A stretch of DNA of 39,016 nt from NCBI RefSeq assembly GCF_000517385.1, contig NZ_BAUW01000034.1, positions 1 to 39,016 of the forward strand, written 5' to 3'. Position numbers and translations under genes: made by a program. A model generated the notes under the pieces. That model was not told the origin of the DNA, searched no databases, and worked only from the letters and a program-made list of their open reading frames with translations. Source of the DNA: Mesobacillus boroniphilus JCM 21738. GTDB taxonomy: Bacteria; Bacillota; Bacilli; Bacillales; Cytobacillaceae. This document shows positions 8,742-15,558 of the stretch, one piece after another (the stretch's first letter is position 1; every line of letters starts with the position of its first letter).

Positions 8742-8772
8742 AAGCTGTGGAAGAGTTCCACAGCTTTTTTGC
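8742..8772 (+). terminator. Terminator after nfo
   Basis: AAGCTGTGGAA (8742-8752) and TTCCACAGCTT (8756-8766) pair perfectly around GAG and are followed by a run of T. Confidence 0.9.
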
Positions 8773-8832
8773 GGGTAAAAATAGGTGACCGGTTATGAGT
8801 GACCCCTAGGTGGAAGGATAGTTATATGCAGC

Positions 8833-8948
8833 ATGACGGACAGAAACTGCTGGATATGAGGGAAAAGTGTCCGTCATAGGGGCGATGGCGTACTGGAATT
8901 ATCTGTAAAAAGAAAAAAGTGTCCGTCAAAGAGAATCATGACGGACAC
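8833..8948. repeat. Cluster of four TGTCCGTCA / TGACGGACA words forming two inverted repeats
   Basis: The first pair is ATGACGGACA (8833-8842) and TGTCCGTCAT (8868-8877), perfect 10-base arms with a 25-base loop. The second is GTGTCCGTCA (8919-8928) and TGACGGACAC (8939-8948), perfect 10-base arms with a 10-base loop. The second is preceded by AGAAAAAA, which reads as a T-run on the minus strand, so it may terminate yqfT on that strand. The shared core suggests a small intergenic repeat element rather than chance. There is no reading frame across it. Confidence 0.65.
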
Positions 8949-8953
8949 ACCTC

Positions 8954-9208
8954 TTATTTAGTGAATTTAACGAACAGCTTATTAACTTCTTTTGCTGTTT
9001 CAGGGCTGGTGATTCTGGCGATTTGCTTGATCAGTGCTGTTCTCTCTGAATCAATGAAGATGTTCACTTTTTTACCGCGTAAGTATCCGGCAATTTTCTC
9101 TGCCTGTGCCTTTGAAATGGAAATATTAAATTGAGAGGCGTACTTCAGCAGTTCATCTGCCGTGATGTTGCCTATCTTATGGTTAATGATGTTTTCAAAA
9201 ATAGCCAA
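8954..9208 (-). CDS. yqfT: YqfT-like small protein (DUF2624)
   Basis: An 84-residue, mostly helical protein of unknown function (FENIINHKIGNITADELLKY at the N-terminus, then QAEKIAGYLRGKKVNIF). Size and position downstream of nfo match B. subtilis YqfT of the DUF2624 family. The start is a TTG at 9206-9208; no in-frame ATG is available, and AAGGAG lies about ten bases upstream on the minus strand. Here it is transcribed against its neighbours and ends at the TGTCCGTCA hairpin. Confidence 0.75.
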   Translation of the reverse strand: MAIFENIINHKIGNITADELLKYASQFNISISKAQAEKIAGYLRGKKVNIFIDSERTALIKQIARITSPETAKEVNKLFVKFTK

Positions 9209-9287
9209 AAGATCATCACTCCTTCATAGTAGGGTATGTGCCCAGTTCAGGATTCGTGACAATTTTCTTGGAATGTGAGTTCTTTTA

Positions 9288-9316
9288 TTTACATTATCGT
9301 CAGTAAGAGATATACT
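9288..9316 (+). promoter_or_regulatory. Sigma-A promoter of znuC-znuB-zur
   Basis: TTTACA (9288-9293) and TATACT (9311-9316) are separated by the ideal 17 bases. The start of transcription would be near 9322, immediately before the Zur-box-like palindrome. Confidence 0.65.
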
Positions 9317-9325
9317 ACTAAAAGT

Positions 9326-9346
9326 AAATCGGAATGATTCTTATTT
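9326..9346 (+). promoter_or_regulatory. Zur-box-like operator
   Basis: The 21-base AAATCGGAATGATTCTTATTT is an imperfect palindrome about a central G. It resembles the B. subtilis Zur box AAATCGTAATNATTACGATTT, with the left arm differing at one base and the right arm at two. It lies just downstream of the -10 box of an operon that encodes a zinc-type ABC transporter and Zur itself, so zinc-dependent autorepression is inferred. Confidence 0.65.
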
Positions 9347-9361
9347 TTGCGGGTGATAAAA

Positions 9362-10153
9362 ATGGACACGAATGATTACATCGTCCAGGTACAGGATCTT
9401 TATTATCGATATGATAAAGAAAATGTTCTTGAGAATATAAATCTGTCTATCCAGAAGGGGAGCTTTTTAGCGATTGTCGGCCCGAATGGTTCCGGCAAGT
9501 CAACATTGCTTAAGCTCATGCTTGGGCTAATCAAGCCGCAGCAAGGCTTTATCCGCCTGTTTGGACAAGATATTAACAAGTTTAAGGAACAGCATAAAAT
9601 TGGCTTTGTGTCCCAAAAGGCCAACTCTTTCAATACAGGCTTCCCAGCCACCGTTTTTGAAGTAGTGGCCAGTGGACTGACGAAGAAGCTCGGACTCTTC
9701 AATTTTTTGAAGAAGACTGACCATGTAAAAATAAAGCAAGCGATTGAGTCAGTCGGGATGGGAAAGTTCCTCGACCGTAATATAGGGGAACTATCCGGCG
9801 GCCAGCAGCAGAGGGTCTTCATCGCGAGGGCGCTTGTCAGTGAGCCTGAATTGCTGATTTTGGATGAACCAACGGTAGGCGTAGACGTTCAAAACGTCAA
9901 TTCTTTCTATGGGATGCTCGAAACACTCAATAAGGAGAAAGGGATCACTCTTCTATTGGTTACTCATGATATAGGTACGATTTCAGAAAAAGTGACAAAT
10001 GTGGCCTGCTTGAACAAAAACATGCATTTCCATGGTAGTGCCGAGGAATTCGAACAACTGAAGATAAATGATGTGTCGGAGATTTATGGTCATGATGTCC
10101 ATGTGTTGACACACGACCATCACCATCACGGAGGAGGGCACCTTCATGATTAG
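9362..10153 (+). CDS. znuC: Zinc ABC transporter ATP-binding protein with His-rich tail
   Basis: Energises uptake of zinc (or a related divalent metal) together with the permease that follows. The 263-residue ATPase has Walker A GPNGSGKST (about residue 40), Q-loop GFVSQKANSF, ABC signature LSGGQQQR, Walker B LLILDEPT and H-switch LLVTHDI. The C-terminus ends in a histidine-rich tail with a run of four His (THDHHHHGGGHLHD), a likely metal-binding extension found in zinc-type ATPases. ATG 9362 follows GGGTGA by five bases; the upstream in-frame start overlaps the Zur box. The stop overlaps znuB by eight bases. No substrate-binding protein gene is in this operon, so it must be encoded elsewhere. 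Confidence 0.88.
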   Translation: MDTNDYIVQVQDLYYRYDKENVLENINLSIQKGSFLAIVGPNGSGKSTLLKLMLGLIKPQQGFIRLFGQDINKFKEQHKIGFVSQKANSFNTGFPATVFEVVASGLTKKLGLFNFLKKTDHVKIKQAIESVGMGKFLDRNIGELSGGQQQRVFIARALVSEPELLILDEPTVGVDVQNVNSFYGMLETLNKEKGITLLLVTHDIGTISEKVTNVACLNKNMHFHGSAEEFEQLKINDVSEIYGHDVHVLTHDHHHHGGGHLHD

Positions 10154-10988
10154 CGGACTGTTGCAATATGAATTTCTGCAGAATGCTTTTTTAACCGGTA
10201 TGATTATCGGTGTGATTGCTCCGCTTCTGGGAGTTTTTATCGTAGTCAGAAGACTTTCACTTATAGCTGATGCCCTCAGTCATGTTACATTGGCGGGAAT
10301 TGCCGCAAGCCTGCTGCTTGAGAAAAAGTTTATGATCTTCAGCGGCCTGAATCCGCTTTACATGGGAATGGCCTTCTCAGTTGGCGGCTCATTGTTCATT
10401 GAAAAGCTGCGTACTGTTTATAAACATTATCAGGAATTGGCGATTCCGATTATCCTTTCTGGTGGAATCGGCCTCGGGGTAATTTTCATTTCGCTCGCCG
10501 ATGGCTTCAATACAGATTTGTTCAGTTATTTATTTGGCAGCGTCAGTGCGGTGAGCAGGGCTGACCTATGGACAATCCTGATCATCAGCATACTTGTTAT
10601 AGCAGTTGTTGTATTGTTGTATAAAGAACTTTTCCTTTTATCTTTTGATGAAGAATATGCAAGGGCAACTGGTATTGCCGCAAAGACACTTCACTTTATT
10701 TTCATCATTATGGTGGCACTGGTCATTGCGGCATCGATGAGAATCGTTGGCATCCTGTTGGTCTCATCCCTGATGACCCTGCCAGTTGCAGCAAGCATCC
10801 GGTTTGCAAAAGGTTTCAAGCATACCATCTTCTTTTCCATCCTGTTCGGTGAGGTTTCAGTATTGGGTGGTTTGTTCCTGTCTTATTACCTTGACCTTGC
10901 TCCTGGCGGAACGATTGTGATGATTGCTGTACTTATCCTTGTGCTGGCCATTTGGCTGAAAAAACGAGCGGCTACGAGATCCATCTAA
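10146..10988 (+). CDS. znuB: Zinc ABC transporter permease
   Basis: A 280-residue integral membrane protein of the ABC-3 (ZnuB/AdcB/MntB) family, with about eight membrane segments. The characteristic N-terminal region reads GVIAPLLGVFIVVRRLSLIA followed by DALSHVTLAGIA. The cytoplasmic coupling segment with LLSFDEEYARATG precedes the IVGILLVSSLMTLPVA helix, both typical of this family. It overlaps znuC by eight bases and is followed 12 bases later by zur, so the three genes form one transcript. Zinc rather than manganese is inferred from the Zur gene and operator. Confidence 0.88.
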   Translation: MISGLLQYEFLQNAFLTGMIIGVIAPLLGVFIVVRRLSLIADALSHVTLAGIAASLLLEKKFMIFSGLNPLYMGMAFSVGGSLFIEKLRTVYKHYQELAIPIILSGGIGLGVIFISLADGFNTDLFSYLFGSVSAVSRADLWTILIISILVIAVVVLLYKELFLLSFDEEYARATGIAAKTLHFIFIIMVALVIAASMRIVGILLVSSLMTLPVAASIRFAKGFKHTIFFSILFGEVSVLGGLFLSYYLDLAPGGTIVMIAVLILVLAIWLKKRAATRSI

Positions 10989-11000
10989 AGAGGTGATATC

Positions 11001-11414
11001 ATGAATGTGAATGAAGCAATGGACCTGTTGAAGGAACGAGGGTATAAGCATACTGGAAAAAGGGAAGATATGCTCCAGTTTTTTTCCGATAATGATAAAT
11101 ATTTGACTGCCCGCGATGTACTGGAACAGATGAAGGGGAATCATCCTGGCTTGAGCTTCGATACCATCTACCGGAATTTGAGCGTGTTTGCTGATCTAGG
11201 TATTCTGGAAATGACAGAGTTATCAGGTGAAAAGCATTTCCGATTCACCTGCTCACATAAAGAGCACCATCATCATTTCATTTGCCTTGACTGTGGCAAA
11301 ACGAAGGAAATTGAGACCTGTCCAATGAGGAATCTCGAAGCAAGCTTCAAAGGCTATGATATTTCTGGGCATAAATTCGAAATATACGGTCGCTGCCCTG
11401 ACTGTGTTCAATAA
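11001..11414 (+). CDS. zur: Fur-family zinc uptake regulator Zur
   Basis: A 137-residue Fur-family repressor. The N-terminal winged helix includes RGYKHTGKREDMLQFF and GLSFDTIYRNLSVFADLGIL. The C-terminal dimer domain has the histidine run KEHHHHFICLDCGKTKEIE, and the structural zinc site is made by CLDC and CPDC near the C-terminus. B. subtilis zur (yqfV) is in the same region, which favours Zur over Fur or PerR. AGAGGTGAT precedes the ATG. As the last gene behind the Zur-like box, it is probably autoregulated. Confidence 0.9.
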   Translation: MNVNEAMDLLKERGYKHTGKREDMLQFFSDNDKYLTARDVLEQMKGNHPGLSFDTIYRNLSVFADLGILEMTELSGEKHFRFTCSHKEHHHHFICLDCGKTKEIETCPMRNLEASFKGYDISGHKFEIYGRCPDCVQ

Positions 11415-11448
11415 GTTATTGATAAAAATAATACCGGTAAACACGAAA

Positions 11449-11476
11449 AAAACGGCCATGCATGTGGCCGTTTTAA
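11449..11476. terminator. Bidirectional terminator between zur and yqfW
   Basis: AAAACGGCCA (11449-11458) and TGGCCGTTTT (11465-11474) are perfect arms with a TGCATG loop, placed between convergent genes. Confidence 0.85.
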
Positions 11477-12042
11477 CTATTTTTAAACCAGTTTTCTACC
11501 CAATTATTTGCTTCCTGCCAGTTATTCACGCGGATCACTCCTTCAGGAATCGGTTCCTGATTGTAAGGAGTATTAAAAAGGATAACCGGAATCCTTAGCT
11601 CTTCATGCAGGTTGACGGCATTATCGTGTTTATCCTCGAAAAATATATCCACTTCGTATTTACGAGCAGCATCGATTTTATCATGTGAGCCAATCAGGTG
11701 AATGTCATGATATAGAATTTCGTTGGCAGAGAACCATTCTTTGGTCAGGTCTAGTAAATGTGTTCCTCTGGCACTGATGAAAAATAATTCATGCTCATTC
11801 TCCCATCTCTTTAAAACTTCCCTGGCTCCTTCTGCTAAAGGAGAGTTGGAATAAATTACTGGTTCCATTTTTTTGAACCAGGCGGCGAACTCCTTTTCAG
11901 ATACAGATACAAGCGGCATAAAATCATATTGCTTGATATCATCCAGTGTAATATTCAAATTAAAACCTTCATTTAGATAAGGTACAAATGTTGTCGGACA
12001 TGTGACTGTACCATCGATGTCTATGCCAAAACGTTTTTTCAT
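11473..12042 (-). CDS. yqfW: Putative HAD-family nucleotidase
   Basis: A 189-residue HAD-superfamily protein related to the 5'(3')-deoxyribonucleotidase/YqfW family. Motif I is GIDIDGTV with both aspartates, motif II is the Ser of FFISARG, and motif III/IV is Lys plus VDIFFEDKHDNA. A helical cap lies between residues 15 and 90. It is expected to remove phosphate from a nucleotide, but the substrate cannot be read. ATG 12042 is chosen because AAGGAGC lies about seven bases upstream; the longer frame to 12084 has no ribosome site. B. subtilis yqfW is also adjacent to zur. Confidence 0.85.
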   Translation of the reverse strand: MKKRFGIDIDGTVTCPTTFVPYLNEGFNLNITLDDIKQYDFMPLVSVSEKEFAAWFKKMEPVIYSNSPLAEGAREVLKRWENEHELFFISARGTHLLDLTKEWFSANEILYHDIHLIGSHDKIDAARKYEVDIFFEDKHDNAVNLHEELRIPVILFNTPYNQEPIPEGVIRVNNWQEANNWVENWFKNS

Positions 12043-12200
12043 CAATCTGCTCCTTAAACATTGATCTTTCTTTAATCTTACCAAATATGGAAGGCTCGCA
12101 AAAGATTTACTTTCTCAAGTTAGTCAAACATTGCCATGATGAAATCCTCACTACTCGTAAACAATATTAAATGCTCCACTTAAGAAAGCGAGGGATTAAA

Positions 12201-12710
12201 GTGGCAGACCAAGAGCGAAATCAGAGAGGTACCGAATATATTACTGAACCTAAGCAGGATGTCATTACAATCAGGGATGCGCGTGACGAAATATTTCAGG
12301 TAGAAACAGCAACTGAACTGTACTCTCCGGCACGCGATGAGCACTACCAGGAAATGACTGCAATCGCTGAACCTGAACGTGAGGTCCACTATCAGGAAAT
12401 GACTGCAATCGCCCGACCTGGCCGTAATGAACAGTACCAGGAAGAAACAGCGGCCGAATTTGCAGCTCCTGCCCCACCTGCGATAACAAGAAGGTCAGAA
12501 GAAGAAAGTACAACTGGAGGACGAGGACTTGCTTTATCAGCTCTTGCCCTATCGATCTTGTCGCTGTTTATCTTACCTGTTCTTTTCGGAGCTGCCGGGA
12601 TTGTCCTTGGCTTCATGGCTCGCAGAAGAGGGTCCGCTATCGGAAGCTGGGCAATTGGGATAGGGACAATCTCAATTCTGGTCGGCATCTTTATATTGCC
12701 GTTCTTCTAA
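12201..12710 (+). CDS. yqfX: YqfX-like membrane protein (DUF4190) with tandem repeats
   Basis: A 169-residue protein with a hydrophilic N-terminal half and a two-helix membrane domain at about residues 110-169 (ALSALALSILSLFILPVLF, GAAGIVLGFMARRRG, AIGIGTISILVGIFIL) typical of DUF4190. The N-terminal half holds near-perfect 15-residue repeats, HYQEMTAIAEPEREV and HYQEMTAIARPGRNE, and a third decayed copy QYQEETAAEFAAP. The start is GTG 12201, six bases after AGGG. Position between yqfW and ispG matches B. subtilis yqfX, whose protein is shorter (about 129), so the repeats may account for the extra length. Function is unknown. Confidence 0.8.
   Translation: MADQERNQRGTEYITEPKQDVITIRDARDEIFQVETATELYSPARDEHYQEMTAIAEPEREVHYQEMTAIARPGRNEQYQEETAAEFAAPAPPAITRRSEEESTTGGRGLALSALALSILSLFILPVLFGAAGIVLGFMARRRGSAIGSWAIGIGTISILVGIFILPFF
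12342..12455 (+). repeat. Two and a half 45-base tandem repeats inside yqfX
   Basis: Units begin at 12342, 12387 and 12432 with CACTACCAGGAAATGACTGC-type text. The first two units are nearly identical in the first 27 bases. The third is diverged and incomplete. The period of 45 keeps the frame (15 residues). Confidence 0.75.
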
Positions 12711-12733
12711 TGGCACTAAAAATGAATGCCAAT

Positions 12734-12766
12734 AAAATGCCCGGGAATTATTTCCCGGGCATTTTT
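12734..12766. terminator. Bidirectional terminator between yqfX and ispG
   Basis: AAAATGCCCGGGAA (12734-12747) and TTCCCGGGCATTTT (12752-12765) form a perfect 14-base-pair stem with a TTAT loop between convergent genes. Confidence 0.9.
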
Positions 12767-12771
12767 GCTGT

Positions 12772-13869
12772 TTATTTCTGAAGGGCAGCTTCGCGAATCT
12801 TTTCTTCAGCAATTTTATCGATTTCTTTCTTAAGTTCTTCCACCATTGTCTCCTCTGGCACTTTGCGGACAATCTCACCTTTTCTGAAAAGAAGACCTTC
12901 TCCTCTCGCACCTGCAATGCCGATATCAGCTTCACGTGCTTCACCAGGGCCGTTAACAGCGCATCCAAGCACAGCTACCTTGATCGGTGCCTTTATCTTT
13001 GAGATGTACTCTTCCACCTCATTGGCGATGCTGATTAAATCGATTTCGATTCTTCCGCATGTTGGACAAGAGATTAATGTCGCAGCATTTGCTGCAAGAC
13101 CAAACGATTTTAACAGTTCTCTTGCGACCTTAACTTCCTCTACTGGGTCTGCACTTAATGATACCCTGACAGTGTTGCCGATTCCTTTGCTGAGAATCGC
13201 TCCCAGGCCAGCGGCACTTTTGACAGTACCCGCAAATAAAGTCCCTGATTCCGTGATTCCAAGATGAAGCGGATAATCAAAAGCCTTTGCAGCTTTTTCA
13301 TATGCCTCAATCGCAAGGTTTACATCAGAAGCCTTCATTGAAACAATGATATTATGAAAATCTAGGTCCTCGAGGATTTTGATGTGATGCAGGGCGCTCT
13401 CTACCATTCCATCCGCTGTAGGATAGCCATATTTTTCAAGGATCCGTCTCTCAAGAGAACCCGCGTTCACCCCGATTCTGATAGGAATCCCGCGATCTTT
13501 TGCAGCTTTTACAACAGCCTCTACCTTTTCACGTTTTCCGATATTTCCTGGATTGATCCTGATTTTGTCCGCTCCGCCCTCAATTGCCTTAAGTGCTAGG
13601 CGGTAATCAAAATGGATATCAACAACAAGTGGTATATTTATTCTTTTCTTGATTTCAGAAATGGCATTTGCCGCTCTTTCATCCGGACAAGCAACACGGA
13701 CAACCTGGCAGCCAGCTTCTTCAAGGCGCTTGATTTCAGCAACAGTCGCTTCGACATCATGCGTCTTGGTTGTCGTCATACTCTGGATGACAACTTCATT
13801 GTTGCCTCCAATGGTTAAATTCCCAACCTTTATCGGGCGGGTTTGGGTACGATGTATAATTTCACTCAA
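12772..13869 (-). CDS. ispG: 4-hydroxy-3-methylbut-2-en-1-yl diphosphate synthase (flavodoxin)
   Basis: Converts methylerythritol cyclodiphosphate to HMBPP, the step just before IspH, using a [4Fe-4S] cluster. The TIM-barrel domain has [38 protein letters not shown] and [10 protein letters not shown]. The C-terminal sulphite-reductase-like domain carries the cluster ligands in LISCPTCGR (two Cys) and [12 protein letters not shown] (one Cys). The TTG at 13869-13867 is the likely start ([13 protein letters not shown] follows), with AAAGGAGC about ten bases upstream; this gives 365 residues. The longer frame to 13932 begins with residues not seen in the family. Confidence 0.93.
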   Translation of the reverse strand: MSEIIHRTQTRPIKVGNLTIGGNNEVVIQSMTTTKTHDVEATVAEIKRLEEAGCQVVRVACPDERAANAISEIKKRINIPLVVDIHFDYRLALKAIEGGADKIRINPGNIGKREKVEAVVKAAKDRGIPIRIGVNAGSLERRILEKYGYPTADGMVESALHHIKILEDLDFHNIIVSMKASDVNLAIEAYEKAAKAFDYPLHLGITESGTLFAGTVKSAAGLGAILSKGIGNTVRVSLSADPVEEVKVARELLKSFGLAANAATLISCPTCGRIEIDLISIANEVEEYISKIKAPIKVAVLGCAVNGPGEAREADIGIAGARGEGLLFRKGEIVRKVPEETMVEELKKEIDKIAEEKIREAALQK

Positions 13870-13986
13870 CAGTGATTCGCTCCTTTGAAAAATGGAATTC
13901 ATGAATATGTTCCTAAAGTTGTATAACCCCATTTTATCAATCTTTTGCTCAAATTGACAAGGAAAGACTTCAATTGTTAGCCTTTG

Positions 13987-14343
13987 CTAATTTTGGCTGC
14001 TGTAGTCCGGGAATTTATAGATGTTTCCGTATTTGATTTTTTGCGGATCTGTCCCATCATTCAACTTTTTAAAGTCTTCCACTGCTTGTGAGATAGGAAC
14101 GTCCAATGGTTTGTTCATATAACTGTCAATTACTGACAACACAGTATCGCCAGGCAGTACTTCGTGTTCAAAAAAAGGAATTTCTTGTGCTTTTTTTGTT
14201 TCCGTCTTTTCCATCTCTGCCATTTCCGCTTTTGATCTTTCAGGTTCCTGCATTTTCGCTGCTGGAAGTGTTCCTATGCTCAAATCATTGTAGACTGCGT
14301 AAGCTACCATCAAGAAAACCAATAATCCTGCCAGTTTTTTCAT
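13987..14343 (-). CDS. yqfZ: YqfZ-like LysM-domain protein
   Basis: A 118-residue exported or membrane-anchored protein. Residues 1-22 are a hydrophobic signal or anchor (KKLAGLLVFLMVAYAVY). A Glu/Lys-rich linker spans about 30-60. The C-terminal LysM-like domain reads VLPGDTVLSVIDSYMN, with KLNDGTDPQKIKYGNIYKFP at the end. LysM domains bind peptidoglycan, so an envelope location is inferred. AAGGAGGAAGG precedes the ATG. Position beside ispG matches B. subtilis yqfZ. Confidence 0.82.
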   Translation of the reverse strand: MKKLAGLLVFLMVAYAVYNDLSIGTLPAAKMQEPERSKAEMAEMEKTETKKAQEIPFFEHEVLPGDTVLSVIDSYMNKPLDVPISQAVEDFKKLNDGTDPQKIKYGNIYKFPDYSSQN

Positions 14344-14557
14344 AGGACCTTCCTCCTTAAATGCTTATATCATTATTTATGCAGGAGAAATAGAGTTAAG
14401 AACTTAAATGATAGGAAATAATGAAAGTTTTTATATAGCAAGTAATAGTATCGGATCTGCTTCGAGGGAATGGTTTTTTAAAAGAGGATACATATTGGAG
14501 CAGAAGGGAGAAAACTTTCTATAAATGAAAGTAAGAAATAAGCCAGAGGCGCATTTC
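14344..14557. other. Intergenic stretch without a recognised gene
   Basis: About 210 bases between yqfZ and yqgB (both minus). It must hold the yqfZ promoter. A small inverted repeat, ACTTTC / GAAAGT near 14513-14531, lies close to the yqgB stop. I see no RNA gene or reading frame here. Confidence 0.4.
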
Positions 14558-15334
14558 TTAACTTTCAGTAGAGATCTTTGATGGAATTTCTTTAATCGCT
14601 AATAGTAGCATCATTGAGGCAACAAACGAATTGACGGAGAAACTGTATGGCACAGTTGTTTGTAAAGATGCCATAATTGCGAAAAATATGGTAGGGAGAG
14701 TTGAACTGTACGCTGCCATTCTCCATAAATGTCGATATTGAAGCTTTCTCCCAGCGAGATTTTTTAATAGAAGACCAAAGAGGGCTAATAGAGAGACCTC
14801 GATGAATTTCATACCGCTGGAAAAAACATAGATGACAATAAAAAGGATTCCCAGCAAAACAGGGAGCGAGGATTCAGCAGTATTGATGAGAGAAATAATA
14901 TCATCCTTCGTCATAGATTCACTTGTGAAAAGGGTGTAAGGCACGGCATTGGTTTCGCCGCCGGCAGCCAGCACAATCTCCTTTTGAAGCATTGCAACGT
15001 TTGCGTCCATGCCAGTCAGTTCACTTTCATCGATAGCACCGGTAGGGTCAAAAATTAATGTGAAACTTCCATTTTTAATTGTTATCGGTGCTTTTATGTC
15101 TGACTGCAATACTCCCTCTCCAATAGTAAAGGAAGGTAAATCTGTTTTGATGGATTGTTTGACCGAGCCGACAGCTCCGGAAATCCCAACAAACATATAA
15201 TAGACTACAGGCAAAATGGATATTAGGGTCAGCATGAAGACAAATAATATAGTTTTGCCTATCCCGTGGAATCGCGTGTCAGCAATAAACTTTGGAGAAT
15301 ATATGCTTTTTGCTATTTGTGTGGAAATATTCAT
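14558..15334 (-). CDS. yqgB: YqgB-like membrane protein (DUF1189)
   Basis: A 258-residue membrane protein. It has one N-terminal segment after the soluble start (FVFMLTLISILPVVYYMFV) and an extracytoplasmic part of about 110 residues (VGSVKQSIKTDLPSFTI to SLINTAESS). Four closely packed segments make up the C-terminal half. This topology and length match the DUF1189/YqgB family, of unknown function. ATG 15334 is preferred because AAAGGA lies nine bases upstream; the frame open to 15385 lacks a ribosome site. It is divergent from the symporter gene, so the PHO-like array between them could in principle affect both. Confidence 0.8.
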   Translation of the reverse strand: MNISTQIAKSIYSPKFIADTRFHGIGKTILFVFMLTLISILPVVYYMFVGISGAVGSVKQSIKTDLPSFTIGEGVLQSDIKAPITIKNGSFTLIFDPTGAIDESELTGMDANVAMLQKEIVLAAGGETNAVPYTLFTSESMTKDDIISLINTAESSLPVLLGILFIVIYVFSSGMKFIEVSLLALFGLLLKNLAGRKLQYRHLWRMAAYSSTLPTIFFAIMASLQTTVPYSFSVNSFVASMMLLLAIKEIPSKISTES

Positions 15335-15414
15335 GAATACACGTCCTTTAATAGAATTACACTCACCTATTTTAGCTTTTCTCACAGTTGAATAACAACC
15401 TTTTCACCTCCTCT

Positions 15415-15461
15415 TTGTAACATTCTTGTAACATAACAGCCGAATGTTAAGCTAATGTAAA
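15415..15461 (+). promoter_or_regulatory. PHO-box-like array upstream of Na+/Pi symporter
   Basis: Two direct copies of TTGTAACA at 15415-15422 and 15426-15433 are offset by exactly 11 bases. They are followed by TGTTAA (15445-15450) and TGTAAA (15456-15461), again offset by 11 and in the opposite orientation. B. subtilis PhoP binds TT(A/T)ACA-like hexamers with 11-base periodicity. A TATAAA at 15469-15474 is placed like the -10 after the pstS PHO box. The mixed orientation makes this less certain than the pstS array. Confidence 0.5.
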
Positions 15462-15558
15462 TTCGAAATATAAATAGTTTACTTTTCGTTAATATTTCCT
15501 TCATAATAATCTGTGTTTGTAGATGTTTGTCGAAATAAATCATCTTGGGGTTGAAAAA

